From the NCBI RefSeq assembly GCF_036226605.1, contig NZ_CP109000.1:5080501-5144500 (forward strand): 64,000 nucleotides of DNA. Reading direction: 5' to 3'. Made by a program: the position numbers and the translations under genes. The notes under the pieces were generated by a model, which ran no database searches, was not told the origin of the DNA, and saw only the letters and a list, made by a program, of their open reading frames with translations. The DNA is from Streptomyces sp. NBC_00704 (GTDB taxonomy: Bacteria; Actinomycetota; Actinomycetes; Streptomycetales; Streptomycetaceae). Position 1 is the first letter of the stretch, and each line of letters starts with the position of its first letter. Shown piece after piece: positions 8,180 through 16,621 of this stretch.

Positions 8180-9124
8180 CTACCGGTCGCCGGCGTCGGT
8201 GAAGGTCCACACGGCGTGCGCGCCGGGGCCGACGGTCAGCGTCGAGTGGCCGATCCGTTCCACGTGCCGGGTCTTCACGGGCCGGTTGAGCGACATCTCG
8301 ACCCGTTGCAGGCCCGCCTGAGCGCGCGGGACGGCGTCGAGGCGGATCGTGGTGCCGCCGCCCTCCGCGACGGCGCCGCCGCCGGGCAGGTCGCGAACGG
8401 CGAACCCGCCGGCCCGCAGCAGCGGCAGGGTGTCGGCGAGGTCGTCCCCGGTGACCGCGATGCGCACCGACGTCACGTCACGCATCAGGTGAGCGCGGTA
8501 GTCGTCGGAGAGGTAGCGCGCCCGGCCGACGTCACCGGGAAACCTCTCCGGCTCGGTGTTGCTGCGGGGATCGGCGAAGTACTCCGGCCGGTACTCCATC
8601 GCCCACGCCTGGAAGGCGTCGTACTCGGTGCTGGTGAGGAGGGCGTCGAACCACGGCACGGGCACACCGTCGCCGAAGTCCTTGGTCTGGAGGAAGTCGA
8701 CGGGGGTGGCCCCGGCGCTCTTCATGCGCTCGGCGACGGTCGTCAGGTCCCCGTCCCGCTCGGTCGACAGGCCCATCCCGGCGGAGCCGAGGACGCCGTC
8801 GGGTCCGGGGAGGTCGCCGACCCCGAACAGTTCCAGATAGGTCTCACGGCCCATCAGATAGCGGCCGGTCCAGGTCTGCCCGCCGGCGCCGCTCGTGGTG
8901 CGGACCTGGAAGGAGGCGAAGTCCTTCAGGTAGTCGGAGTGCTCGATGGCGTCGGCGGTCTCCCGGTCCAGGACGCCGTAGGAGTGGTTGGAGAACAGCA
9001 ACTGCCGCTCGTGCGAGGACGCCCCGCCCCCGTCGGCCCGCGCCGTGCCCACCCCGGCCGCCAGGGCCCCGGCGAGGACCACAGTGAATACGACGATCAT
9101 CTGTAATGTCCGGCGAATCAGCAT
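8180..9124 (-). CDS. Secreted protein of unknown function, DUF5829-like
   Basis: 314-residue exported protein. The N terminus has a classical signal peptide: MLIRR, a long hydrophobic core (about residues 9-25), then a TARA-DG cleavage region. The mature part contains FSNHSYGVLDRETADAIEHS, a Trp/Tyr-containing segment and acidic stretches. It resembles the DUF5829 family as I recall it, which is common in actinobacteria and has no assigned activity; the overall look is of a vicinal-oxygen-chelate-like fold, but that is only an impression. The start at 9124 is selected because it opens the signal peptide. The downstream gene on the same strand is the beta-lactamase-like gene, 166 bases away, so this is probably a separate unit. 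Confidence 0.75.
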   Translation of the reverse strand: MLIRRTLQMIVVFTVVLAGALAAGVGTARADGGGASSHERQLLFSNHSYGVLDRETADAIEHSDYLKDFASFQVRTTSGAGGQTWTGRYLMGRETYLELFGVGDLPGPDGVLGSAGMGLSTERDGDLTTVAERMKSAGATPVDFLQTKDFGDGVPVPWFDALLTSTEYDAFQAWAMEYRPEYFADPRSNTEPERFPGDVGRARYLSDDYRAHLMRDVTSVRIAVTGDDLADTLPLLRAGGFAVRDLPGGGAVAEGGGTTIRLDAVPRAQAGLQRVEMSLNRPVKTRHVERIGHSTLTVGPGAHAVWTFTDAGDR

Positions 9125-9320
9125 GCGAGCGATCGTAGGCGGGGCCGGCCGGGACGATGGCTCATTTCGAACCACCTCGAAATGCCGGACACGGGCCGCC
9201 GACACATGCTGCGGGAGACACCCTGCCCGGAGCGACGGCGAGGGCGAGGGGCAGGGGCAGGGGCAGGGCGCGAGTGCGGGGCGGGGCCGGGCGCGGCCGA
9301 GTGCGGATGCCCGTCGGGGA

Positions 9321-10001
9321 TCAGTCCCGAACGGCGCGGACCTGGTCGTCGGCGGGGCGGGGGCGGCGGGTCCACAGGGACACGTCACTGCTCGTCGCGA
9401 CGACGATCGTCTCCCCGGACGGCGAGAAGCCGAAGGCCCGGAGCTCGGAATACGTGGAGTGGAAGATGTGCCACCACCGCTCGCCGTGCGGCCCGGAGTG
9501 GGGGAGCCCGCCGTCGGCCGAGAGCAGCACGCGGTCGTGGGGCCAGGCCGGGCTGACCCTCTCCAGGGTCCAGCCGTCCCCGGTCGTGGTGTGCAGCCCG
9601 CCGCCGAACAGCCCCGCGATGCGCACGCGGCTGCCGGCGACCGGCCCCAGTCCGGGGCAGGCCAGATCGGCGACCGCGTCGGGCGTGCCGTCCTCGGGGC
9701 CGGGGTCGCGGTCCCTGGCGATCTTCTCCCCGGTGACCGCGTCGAGGAGTCCGTGGCCGTCGTGCGAGACGACCATGACCAGGTCCCGGCCGTCGTCGGG
9801 ATGCGCCGCGAAACCGATGCCGAGCAGTCCGCCGACGGCGATGCCGTGCGTGTGCGCGAAGACGGGCCGCCACGGTCCGGGCGCGGGAACGACCGGCGCC
9901 GCGAGGAGCCGCTCGCACATGTCGCGCTGATAGCCCGTGAGTTCCGGCCCATGCCCCACCCGGCCGCCCGCAGCCGTGCCCTTCGTCCACCACTTGTCCA
10001 C
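9321..10001 (-). CDS. Hypothetical protein, possible beta-propeller-like
   Basis: 226-residue soluble protein, not assigned to a named family. It lacks a signal peptide and membrane segments. Short repeats of the form RVLLSADGG, GFSPSGETIVVATSSDVSLW and VMVVSHDGHGLLDAVTGEKI look like WD40- or quinoprotein-type blades, so a partial beta-propeller is possible. The start is taken as GTG at 10001 (VDKWWTKGTA); the extra upstream frame has spurious composition. The gene ends 196 bases upstream of the secreted DUF5829-like gene on the same strand; the gap is a G-rich low-complexity stretch. The likely product is cytoplasmic; its function cannot be inferred. Confidence 0.6.
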   Translation of the reverse strand: MDKWWTKGTAAGGRVGHGPELTGYQRDMCERLLAAPVVPAPGPWRPVFAHTHGIAVGGLLGIGFAAHPDDGRDLVMVVSHDGHGLLDAVTGEKIARDRDPGPEDGTPDAVADLACPGLGPVAGSRVRIAGLFGGGLHTTTGDGWTLERVSPAWPHDRVLLSADGGLPHSGPHGERWWHIFHSTYSELRAFGFSPSGETIVVATSSDVSLWTRRPRPADDQVRAVRD

Positions 10002-10175
10002 GGGCCCATGATCCACGCCGCGGCGCCGACCCGGCAGAGCGGAGGCGAAGGCGGAACCGTCGCCACTCTCCCTAATCGGTGCCGCCGATCCGCTGACGTG
10101 GGGCGTGCGTCGGTGACTGGTCGACCGGTCGAAATTCGGGTGCGATCTGGCCGGGCCGACCCCACGCTGTACGCC

Positions 10176-10769
10176 ATGGAGGAACCGCACCGCAGGATCC
10201 GCGCGCTCTGCACGGCGTCCACGATCACCGTCTACCAGGCCTACTCCCCTGGAATAGGGCTGCCCGCCCTTCGCGACGGCCGCTTTCCGGCCGCGTGGAA
10301 GCCCGGCCGCATGACGTGGATCAAGCCCAGTTTCCTGTGGATGATGTACCGCTCCGGCTGGGGCGCGAAGGAGGGTCAGGAGACCGTCCTCGCCGTCGAG
10401 ATCACTCGCGAAGGCTTCGAGTGGGCGCTGCGCCACGCCTGCCTGGCGAGTTACGTCCCCGGCCTGCATGCCGATCGCGACGCCTGGCGGCGAGACCTCA
10501 GGCGCGCACCGGCCCGCGTCCAGTGGGACCCCGAGCGCGACCTGCACCTGCGTCCTCTGCCGTACCGCTCGCTGCAACTGGGGCTTTCGGGCGAGGCGTC
10601 GGCGCGTTACGCGAACGAGTGGATCGTGTCCATCAGCGACGTGACCCCGCTCGCCGACGAGATCCACGCACTCGTCAGGGACGGTGACCCGGCCTCGGCG
10701 ACCCGGCTCCTCCCGCGGGAACAGGAGTACCCCGCCGACGACGGACTGCTGGCCCACCTGCGCCCCTGA
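10176..10769 (+). CDS. DUF4291 domain-containing protein
   Basis: 197-residue cytoplasmic protein that covers a complete DUF4291 domain. Diagnostic strings are the N-terminal IRALCTASTITVYQAYSPGI, the WKPGRMTWIKPSFLWMMYRS core, VQWDPERDLHL and the C-terminal RSLQLGLSGEA. DUF4291 proteins occur across bacteria and fungi with no established biochemical activity. The start at 10176 (MEEPHRRIRAL) matches the usual domain beginning. The gene is divergent from the hypothetical gene ending at 10001 and convergent with the TPR-like membrane gene; a strong hairpin separates the latter pair. Confidence 0.88.
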   Translation: MEEPHRRIRALCTASTITVYQAYSPGIGLPALRDGRFPAAWKPGRMTWIKPSFLWMMYRSGWGAKEGQETVLAVEITREGFEWALRHACLASYVPGLHADRDAWRRDLRRAPARVQWDPERDLHLRPLPYRSLQLGLSGEASARYANEWIVSISDVTPLADEIHALVRDGDPASATRLLPREQEYPADDGLLAHLRP

Positions 10770-10925
10770 CCGGAGGCCGGACACACCGGCCGGCCGGCAA
10801 CGCGCCCGCCAGACCGCTCTCGTTCATCAGCAGCGGACGAGGCGGCAGCGCGGCCTGGTGATCCACGTCGTGTCGACCCAAGCCATCCGGTCCCGCTCAC
10901 CGTGGGCACTTCGGCACGTCGGTCC

Positions 10926-10953
10926 GCCGCCCGGCGGTCAGTCGCCGGGCGGC
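10926..10953. terminator. Hairpin between convergent genes
   Basis: Perfect 11-bp arms (10926-10936 and 10943-10953) with a 6-nt loop, placed just before the 3' end of the minus-strand gene and downstream of the DUF4291 gene. Confidence 0.6.
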
Positions 10954-10960
10954 GCCGGCG

Positions 10961-12079
10961 TCAGTGGGGCATCGTGGCCGGGCTGCCGCCGTTCGCCTCG
11001 TAGCCGGCGACCGTCATCGCGCGGTGCATCGCGAACTCACCGGCCGGGTCCGGGGAGAGCGTCCAGGGAAGCGCGCCGACATGGCCGTCCACGTGGACGA
11101 GCTGGCTCATCGCCTCCGACCACCGTTCCGAGCGCACGAGGAAGAACAGGAGCAGGTGGCGGACGTGCGCCAGCATCGGGTCGTCGGGCCGGGCCGCGTG
11201 CACCGCGAACAGCGCGCCGTGCACCGCCTTGGTCACGACCTCGCTCTGGTAGAAGCTGCGCACCAGGTTCACCTCGGGGAGGTGCTCGAAGACCGCGAAG
11301 AGCGGCATCGCCGCGAGGAGGGAGCCCCGCGGGGCCCGTGCCGCCGCCGACTCCGCGAAGGCGTACGCCAGCTCGCGCGAGCCGTGCCACTTCTCGCACC
11401 AGTAGTGCAGGGCCGCCAGATGCGCTCCCATGTGCGCCGGGTCGCGGTCCAGGATGTTCAGCCAGAGCTGCTCGAACTCCGCCTGCGAGTACCGCAGACC
11501 GCGGGCCACCGACAGCTCGACGATGTACGGGACCGGGTCGTCGGGGGACAGCAGCGCCGCCTGGCCGCACGCGTCCCGCGCCTCCTCCATGATGATCCGG
11601 AAGTCGTCGGTGCCCGGCGACGACGTCCGCCAGGCCTGCTGCACCAGGAACTCCGCGTGCACCGCCGCACCGCCCGCGTCCTTGGGAGCCTCGGTGCGCC
11701 ACACCCGCAGCCACTGCCCGCCCGGGGTCTCGCTCACCCCGCCCGGCCGCTGCTGGAGCTCCAGCGCCGCCGCGCCCGCGAAGGCCTGCACGCGCTGCCA
11801 GCGCGGCTCACCCCGCGTCTCGGTGCCGGCCAGCAGCTGCTGCGCCGCCCGGTAGTCCTGCGTGTGCTGCACCACGTCCAGGACGTCGAGCAGGTCCTGG
11901 TCGGGGCCGGGCATGCGGATGTCCAGCTCCTCGGTCCGCACGAAACCGTACGTCGCCGGGTCCGCCGCGTCCGGGTGGTCGGCCGGGACCAGCCCGACGA
12001 CACCGCGCCGACGCCGTACGAGCGACACGACCACGTAGCCGATCAAGACCAGCGCCACCAGGCCCCACAGAATCTCCAT
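10961..12079 (-). CDS. Membrane-anchored protein of unknown function
   Basis: 372-residue protein with one N-terminal transmembrane helix (about residues 3-20, ILWGLVALVLIGYVVVSLV) followed by an Arg-rich stop-transfer segment, so the bulk is cytoplasmic. The remainder is mostly helical and Ala/Leu-rich, with TPR-like spacing of aromatic and small residues (for example QDYRAAQQLLAGTE and HMGAHLAALHYWCEKWHG), but no clean TPR consensus. No catalytic motif is visible. It is divergent from metB, with 141 bases between starts; I recall a gene of this kind beside metB in other streptomycete genomes. Function unknown. Confidence 0.7.
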   Translation of the reverse strand: MEILWGLVALVLIGYVVVSLVRRRRGVVGLVPADHPDAADPATYGFVRTEELDIRMPGPDQDLLDVLDVVQHTQDYRAAQQLLAGTETRGEPRWQRVQAFAGAAALELQQRPGGVSETPGGQWLRVWRTEAPKDAGGAAVHAEFLVQQAWRTSSPGTDDFRIIMEEARDACGQAALLSPDDPVPYIVELSVARGLRYSQAEFEQLWLNILDRDPAHMGAHLAALHYWCEKWHGSRELAYAFAESAAARAPRGSLLAAMPLFAVFEHLPEVNLVRSFYQSEVVTKAVHGALFAVHAARPDDPMLAHVRHLLLFFLVRSERWSEAMSQLVHVDGHVGALPWTLSPDPAGEFAMHRAMTVAGYEANGGSPATMPH

Positions 12080-12220
12080 GCCACAAGCGAACCAGACCGC
12101 GCCGACAATTGGCCAACCCGCCCCCGGTCCTGTGGAAAACTCCGCCCCGGCCGGGGCCCCGCTCCGCCCGCCGGGCGGCCGGCCCGCGCCGGGGCCGCGA
12201 GCGGACTACCCTCGGTGCCC

Positions 12221-13375
12221 ATGAGCGACAGGCACATCAGTCAGCACTTCGAGACCCTCGCGATCCACGCGGGCAACACCGCCGATCCTCTCACCGGCGC
12301 GGTCGTCCCCCCGATCTACCAGGTCTCGACCTACAAGCAGGACGGCGTCGGCGGCCTGCGCGGCGGCTACGAGTACAGCCGCAGCGCCAACCCGACCAGG
12401 ACCGCCCTGGAGGAGAACCTCGCGGCCCTGGAGGGCGGCCGCCGAGGTCTCGCGTTCGCTTCCGGACTGGCGGCCGAGGACTGCCTGTTGCGTACGCTGC
12501 TCAGCCCCGGCGACCACGTCGTCATCCCCAACGACGCCTACGGCGGCACCTTCCGCCTCTTCGCGAAGGTCGTCGCCCGGTGGGGCGTCGAGTGGTCGGT
12601 GGCCGACACCAGCGACCCGGCCGCCGTGCGCGCCGCGATCACCCCCAAGACCAAGGCCGTGTGGGTGGAAACCCCCTCCAACCCGCTCCTCGGCATCACC
12701 GACATCGCCGCCCTCGCCCAGGTCGCCCGCGACGCGGGCGCGAAGCTGGTCGTCGACAACACCTTCGCCACGCCGTACCTCCAGCAGCCGCTCGCGCTCG
12801 GCGCGGACGTCGTCGTGCACTCCCTGACCAAGTACATGGGCGGCCACTCGGACGTCGTCGGCGGCGCGCTGATCACCGGCGACGCGGCACTGGGCGAGGA
12901 GCTCGCCTTCCACCAGAACGCGATGGGCGCGGTCGCCGGGCCCTTCGACTCCTGGCTGGTGCTGCGCGGCACCAAGACGCTGTCCGTGCGCATGGACCGC
13001 CACAGCGAGAACGCCGGCAAGATCGCCGACATGCTGACCCGGCACGCGCGCGTGACGCACGTGCTGTACCCGGGCCTGCCGGAGCACCCCGGGCACGAGG
13101 TCGCGGCCAAGCAGATGCGCGCCTTCGGCGGGATGGTGTCCTTCCGGGTCGCCGGCGGCGAGGAAGCGGCCGTCGAGGTCTGCAACCGGGCCAAGGTGTT
13201 CACCCTGGGCGAGTCCCTGGGCGGCGTCGAGTCCCTGATCGAGCACCCGGGGCGCATGACGCACGCGTCCGTGGCCGGGTCCGCCCTGGAGGTTCCCGCC
13301 GACCTCGTCCGCCTGTCCGTGGGCATCGAGAACGTCGACGACCTCCTCGAGGACCTCCAGCAGGCCCTCGGCTAG
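12221..13375 (+). CDS. metB: Cystathionine gamma-synthase
   Basis: 384-residue PLP enzyme of the Cys/Met metabolism family. It condenses an O-acylhomoserine with cysteine to give cystathionine in methionine biosynthesis and transsulfuration. The N-terminal FETLAIHAGN and YEYSRSANPTR motifs are visible, as is the PLP-lysine signature VVHSLTKYMGGHSD (Lys at about residue 204) and the C-terminal SLGGVESLIEHPGRMTHAS. This last string, and the length, fit cystathionine gamma-synthase or the closely related gamma-lyase; these two cannot be separated with certainty from sequence alone. The start at 12221 (MSDRHISQHFETLAIH) is the only one close to the family N terminus. A large hairpin follows the stop. 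Confidence 0.9.
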   Translation: MSDRHISQHFETLAIHAGNTADPLTGAVVPPIYQVSTYKQDGVGGLRGGYEYSRSANPTRTALEENLAALEGGRRGLAFASGLAAEDCLLRTLLSPGDHVVIPNDAYGGTFRLFAKVVARWGVEWSVADTSDPAAVRAAITPKTKAVWVETPSNPLLGITDIAALAQVARDAGAKLVVDNTFATPYLQQPLALGADVVVHSLTKYMGGHSDVVGGALITGDAALGEELAFHQNAMGAVAGPFDSWLVLRGTKTLSVRMDRHSENAGKIADMLTRHARVTHVLYPGLPEHPGHEVAAKQMRAFGGMVSFRVAGGEEAAVEVCNRAKVFTLGESLGGVESLIEHPGRMTHASVAGSALEVPADLVRLSVGIENVDDLLEDLQQALG

Positions 13376-13400
13376 AGCGCAGGTGCTCGAGGGCCGGGGC

Positions 13401-13427
13401 CGGGGCCGGGGCCAGGCCCCGGCCCCG
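13401..13427. terminator. Near-perfect GC palindrome between convergent genes
   Basis: Arms ggggccggggcc and ggccccggcccc flank a single central A, and a further C-G pair closes the base. It lies 25 bases after the metB stop and is a plausible bidirectional terminator. The following 90 bases contain repeated ggtgacccggccc units. Confidence 0.65.
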
Positions 13428-13518
13428 CCATCCGGCCCGGTGCGGTCACGGCCCCGGGCCCGGTGACCCGGCCCTGGGCCCGGTGACCCGGCCCCGGGCC
13501 GCGTCACCCGGCCCCGGC

Positions 13519-13770
13519 TCACCAGTCCCTGAGCGGGGGAGTCGTCTCCGACGGGGGTTCCACCCACGGCTGCGCCACGATCGCCCAGACCACGAACGCC
13601 ACGGTCGCCGCGCACAGCAGCAGCCACATCAGCCGACGGGCCGCCCGGCGGCGACGCACGATGCGGGCGCCCCGGCGCACGACCTCCGGGTGGAGGTCGG
13701 CCGGCACGTGCGGGGGCGGGGTCCGTTCCATGATCAGGCGGACGGCGGCCTCCCGTTCGGCGCGGTTCAC
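13519..13770 (-). CDS. Small membrane protein coupled to sigma-like gene
   Basis: 83-residue protein with a charged Arg-rich N-terminal half (about residues 1-47, RRGARIVRRRRAARRL) and one transmembrane helix (about 48-68, WLLLCAATVAFVVWAIVAQPW), then a short acidic/Pro tail. The GTG start overlaps the stop of the sigma-like gene as GTGA, so translation is coupled. The layout of a short cytoplasmic N terminus plus one helix, next to a sigma-like gene, suggests an anti-sigma or partner function, but no zinc-binding anti-sigma motif is present. Function is inferred from context only. Confidence 0.6.
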   Translation of the reverse strand: MNRAEREAAVRLIMERTPPPHVPADLHPEVVRRGARIVRRRRAARRLMWLLLCAATVAFVVWAIVAQPWVEPPSETTPPLRDW

Positions 13771-14351
13771 GAGGCGGCCGCCTTCGCCCGGGGCGTCACC
13801 GTCGTCCGCGCGCGGGGCGGGCGCAGCAGGGTCGTGGTGGCCCGGTCGCAGAGGGTGCGGACTCGGTCGACGGGCAGGCCCAGCAGGGCCGCCGCCTGTT
13901 CCTCGGCGACGCCCTCGTACAGCCTGAGGACCAGTACGAGGCGTTCCTGAGGGGCGAGGAGCGCGAGCGGGCCGGCGGCTGCGGGGCGGCGGCGCCGGGG
14001 CTCCGGCACGACGTCCCGGCGCAGCGCCGGGAGGCCGCCGGGGGGCAGGACGCGGTCGAGAGGCAGGGCGTCGTAGAGGCGCCGCACGTACGCGTGCCAG
14101 GCGTAGTGGGCGAAGCGCGTCGCCAGCTGCTCGCGGGCGCGGTCGTACGGGTCCTCGCCGCGCAGCCGGTCCCAGCACGCGTACGTGCGCGCGAGGGCGA
14201 GGGTCAGGAGGCGGCGCGCGCGGGGGTTGTCCGCCGGGGACTCGGCGGTGAGCAGCGTGGCGGTGTGCAGCAGCCGGCCGCCCGCGCCGGCCACGAACGC
14301 CTCGAACTCCCTGGCGCGGTGGATCTCCTGGACCGTACGGCTGTCACGCAC
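13767..14351 (-). CDS. SigE-family-like RNA polymerase sigma factor, divergent
   Basis: 194-residue protein. The N-terminal half (about residues 14-80, FEAFVAGAGGRLLHTATLLT... LLTLALARTYACWDRL) matches the sigma region 2 layout of the actinobacterial SigE-type ECF group, though acidic residues usually present in the core are missing. The C-terminal half (about 125-185, LLAPQERLVLVLRLYEGVAEEQAAALLGLPVDRVRTLCDRA) is a recognisable sigma region 4 helix-turn-helix. An Arg/Pro-rich linker joins them. The start is GTG at 14351 with GAGG six bases upstream. The weak region 2 raises the possibility of a regulator that no longer binds core polymerase. It overlaps the small membrane protein gene by four bases. 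Confidence 0.65.
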   Translation of the reverse strand: MRDSRTVQEIHRAREFEAFVAGAGGRLLHTATLLTAESPADNPRARRLLTLALARTYACWDRLRGEDPYDRAREQLATRFAHYAWHAYVRRLYDALPLDRVLPPGGLPALRRDVVPEPRRRRPAAAGPLALLAPQERLVLVLRLYEGVAEEQAAALLGLPVDRVRTLCDRATTTLLRPPRARTTVTPRAKAAAS

Positions 14352-14483
14352 ACCGAGCCTCCCGCCTGACGGCGTCCCCCTGGGCGGCCATCTGCCCCGG
14401 TCTCATATGAGGCCCGGGGCGGGCTGCCGGTCAAGAGTCGCGCGCCCCCGTCGGAAAGTCGGCCCCGCGCGCGTGCCGCGGGT

Positions 14484-15011
14484 TCAGGAAGCGGGCGTCG
14501 AGGAGTCGGCGCCCGGGAGGCCGTGAGCGGACATCCGTGAGGAGAGGGCCGTGTTGAAGCGGGTGAGGAGCGCGCAGAACGTCTCGCGCTCCTCCGGCGC
14601 CCAGTCGTCCGTCAGTTCGGCCATCAACTGCCGCCGCGAGGAGCGGACTTCCTCCAGGCGGGCCTGCCCGCGCGGGGACAGCTGGAGCACCACGGCCCTG
14701 CCGTCCTCGGGGTGGGAGGTCCGCTTGACCAGGCCGGTGTCGACGAGCGGCGCCACCTGCCGGGTGACGGTGGACGAGTCGATGCCCATGCTCGCGGCGA
14801 GTGCCTTGACGCCCATGGGGCCTTCGTTGTCGAGGCGGTTGAGCAGCAGGTATGCGGCGCGGTCCATGGAGTTGCGCACCTGTCCGACGCCGCCGAGCCG
14901 GGTCTGCTCGGCCCGGCGGGCGAACACCGCGACCTCGTGCTGCAACGTGTCGAGGAGACCGGTGTCACCGACTGTCGTCATGTCCATCGACATTTCAGGT
15001 GTTGTGGGCAT
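14484..15011 (-). CDS. MarR-family transcriptional regulator
   Basis: 175-residue winged helix-turn-helix protein. The DNA-binding core is visible at about residues 65-125: MGVKALAASMGIDSSTVTRQVAPLVDTGLVKRT followed by the wing HPEDGRAVVLQLSPRG. N- and C-terminal helices provide the dimer interface normal for MarR. It is divergent from threonine dehydratase, with 145 bases between the starts, so it may control that gene, itself, or both. MarR proteins usually respond to small phenolic or amino-acid-derived ligands; the ligand here is unknown. The start at 15011 (MPTTPEMSMDM) has no strong ribosome-binding site, and nearby in-frame ATGs at 14993 and 14987 are alternatives. Confidence 0.85.
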   Translation of the reverse strand: MPTTPEMSMDMTTVGDTGLLDTLQHEVAVFARRAEQTRLGGVGQVRNSMDRAAYLLLNRLDNEGPMGVKALAASMGIDSSTVTRQVAPLVDTGLVKRTSHPEDGRAVVLQLSPRGQARLEEVRSSRRQLMAELTDDWAPEERETFCALLTRFNTALSSRMSAHGLPGADSSTPAS

Positions 15012-15156
15012 GGCCGGAGGCTCACTTCATCAAGGGGCTGCTGGAATGGGGGACAGAGTACGCGGCCGGGAGGCGGGTCGTACCGGCGCTGCGCAAACCG
15101 ATCTCGGAGGTTGGTCACAGCGGTCGTTCCCGCCTGTGAACTGCGATGCTGGAGTC

Positions 15157-16386
15157 ATGAGCTACGGCATGGCTGACTCCTTTCGCCCCGTCACGCTCGA
15201 CGACGTGCGCGGCGCCCGGAAGATGCTGGCCGGTGTGGCGCGGACGACCGCGATGGAGGGCAGCAGGCATCTGACCCAGCTGGTGGGGGCGCCGGTCCAC
15301 TTCAAGTGCGAGAACCTCCAGCGGACGGGGTCGTTCAAGCTGCGCGGGGCGTATGTGCGCATCGCCGGGCTGCTGCCGGAGGAGCGGGCGGCCGGGGTGG
15401 TCGCGGCCAGCGCGGGCAACCACGCGCAGGGAGTGGCGCTGGCGTCGTCGCTGCTCGGCGTGCGTTCCACGGTGTTCATGCCGAAGGGCGCGCCGCTGCC
15501 GAAGATCAGCGCCACGCGGGAGTACGGCGCGGAGGTGCGCCTGCACGGCCAGGTGGTCGACGAGACGCTGGCCGCGGCGCAGGAGTACGCGGCCGAGACG
15601 GGTGCGGTGTTCATCCACCCCTTCGACCACCCTGACGTCATCGCTGGTCAGGGCACGGTCGGGCTGGAGATCCTGGAGCAGTGCCCGCAGGTGCGCACGA
15701 TCGTCGTCGGGATCGGCGGGGGCGGTCTGGCGGCGGGGATCGCGGTCGCGGTGAAGGCGCTGCGGCCCGACGTGCGGATCGTCGGCGTGCAGGCGGCCGG
15801 GGCCGCCGCGTATCCGCCCTCGCTTGCGGCCGGCCGGCCGGTGTCGATCAGCAACCCGGCGACGATGGCCGACGGCATCAAGGTCGGCCGGCCCGGCGAC
15901 GTGCCGTTCTCGCTCGTCGGTGAACTGGTGGACGAGGTGCGCACGGTCACGGAGGACGAGCTGGCCGCGGCGCTGCTGCTGTGCCTGGAGCGGGCCAAGC
16001 TGGTCGTCGAGCCGGCCGGGGCGAGCCCGGTGGCCGCGCTGCTCGGGGCGCCGGACGCCTTCGAGGGCCCGGTGGTGGCGGTGCTCTCCGGGGGCAACGT
16101 CGACCCGGTGCTGATGGAGCGCGTCCTGCGGCACGGCATGGCCGCGCAGGGCCGCTACCTGGCCGTACGGGTGCGGCTGACGGACCGGCCGGGCGCCCTC
16201 GCCTCGCTCCTGGGGGCGTTGTCAGTGGTCGACGCTAACGTGCTGGACGTCAGCCATCTGCGAACCGACCCCCGGCTCGGGCTGACGGAGGCGGAGGTCG
16301 AACTGCACCTGGAGACGAAGGGTCCGGCGCACTGCGCCGAGGTCGGCCGGGCGTTGCGCGACGCCGGATACACCGTCGTCGGCTGA
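15157..16386 (+). CDS. ilvA: Threonine ammonia-lyase (threonine dehydratase) with ACT domain
   Basis: 409-residue PLP enzyme that deaminates threonine to 2-oxobutanoate, feeding isoleucine synthesis or threonine catabolism. The PLP-lysine motif is GSFKLRGAY with Lys at about residue 61. Serine/glycine-rich PLP-phosphate contacts are visible in SAGNHAQGVA and GIGGGGLAAGI. A single C-terminal ACT-like domain occupies about residues 330-409 (VRLTDRPGALASLLGALSVVDANVLDVSH). The length of about 400 and single ACT fit the form common in actinobacteria and the shorter CoA-free group; E. coli IlvA is longer with two regulatory units. An ATG at 15169 is an alternative start. It follows a divergent MarR gene and is followed by a repeat and a hairpin. 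Confidence 0.9.
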   Translation: MSYGMADSFRPVTLDDVRGARKMLAGVARTTAMEGSRHLTQLVGAPVHFKCENLQRTGSFKLRGAYVRIAGLLPEERAAGVVAASAGNHAQGVALASSLLGVRSTVFMPKGAPLPKISATREYGAEVRLHGQVVDETLAAAQEYAAETGAVFIHPFDHPDVIAGQGTVGLEILEQCPQVRTIVVGIGGGGLAAGIAVAVKALRPDVRIVGVQAAGAAAYPPSLAAGRPVSISNPATMADGIKVGRPGDVPFSLVGELVDEVRTVTEDELAAALLLCLERAKLVVEPAGASPVAALLGAPDAFEGPVVAVLSGGNVDPVLMERVLRHGMAAQGRYLAVRVRLTDRPGALASLLGALSVVDANVLDVSHLRTDPRLGLTEAEVELHLETKGPAHCAEVGRALRDAGYTVVG

Positions 16387-16425
16387 GGCCGCGAGAGGCC
16401 GCGAGAGGCCGCGAGAGGCCGGGAT
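16385..16425. repeat. Short tandem repeat after ilvA
   Basis: Three consecutive copies of the 10-base unit gaggccgcga plus a partial, decayed fourth, starting at the ilvA stop codon region. Confidence 0.65.
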
Positions 16426-16432
16426 AGGCGTC

Positions 16433-16458
16433 CGGGAGGCGCGTGCACACGCCTCCCG
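16433..16458 (+). terminator. Hairpin after ilvA
   Basis: Perfect 9-bp arms (16433-16441 and 16450-16458) with an 8-nt loop, about 45 bases after the ilvA stop. It is a probable terminator. Confidence 0.5.
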
Positions 16459-16500
16459 ACCAGGCCAGGACCCTCCGCTCACTCGTTCGAGTAAATCCGT

Positions 16501-16538
16501 TGTGAGACGCGATACATCGCGTTATGGTGTGTCTCGCA
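16501..16538. promoter_or_regulatory. Nested palindrome, candidate operator upstream of drrAB-type operon
   Basis: A core palindrome acgcgatacatcgcgt (16507-16522) has 7-bp arms around a 2-base centre. An outer imperfect repeat pairs tgtgagac (16501-16508) with gtctcgca (16531-16538). The element lies about 85-120 bases before the start of the DrrA-type gene, in an AT-richer patch than its surroundings. The shape fits a TetR- or PadR-type repressor site, but no such regulator gene is adjacent. Confidence 0.45.
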
Positions 16539-16621
16539 CCGCCCCATAATTCCGCCGTCAGGCGGAGCGGAAAGTGCAAACCTAGGCTTTCCGAAGAATC
16601 CCCGACGACGTGGAGACTGAT

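Noticed and set aside
8180..10228. A single 682-residue minus-strand protein covering the DUF5829-like gene and its upstream region
   Set aside because: The conserved part starts with a signal peptide at 9124; the upstream extension is Arg/Pro/Ser-rich and overlaps a better-supported gene at 9321-10001 in another frame.
9321..10784. Longer form of the hypothetical gene that extends to 10784
   Set aside because: The extension is antisense to the DUF4291 gene, which has clear family motifs.
10964..12220. N-terminal extension of cystathionine gamma-synthase by about 400 residues
   Set aside because: The family N terminus begins at 12221; the extension is antisense to the membrane-anchored protein gene and has shadow composition.
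14551..15156. N-terminal extension of threonine dehydratase
   Set aside because: It is antisense to the MarR gene, and the enzyme's conserved N terminus begins at 15157.
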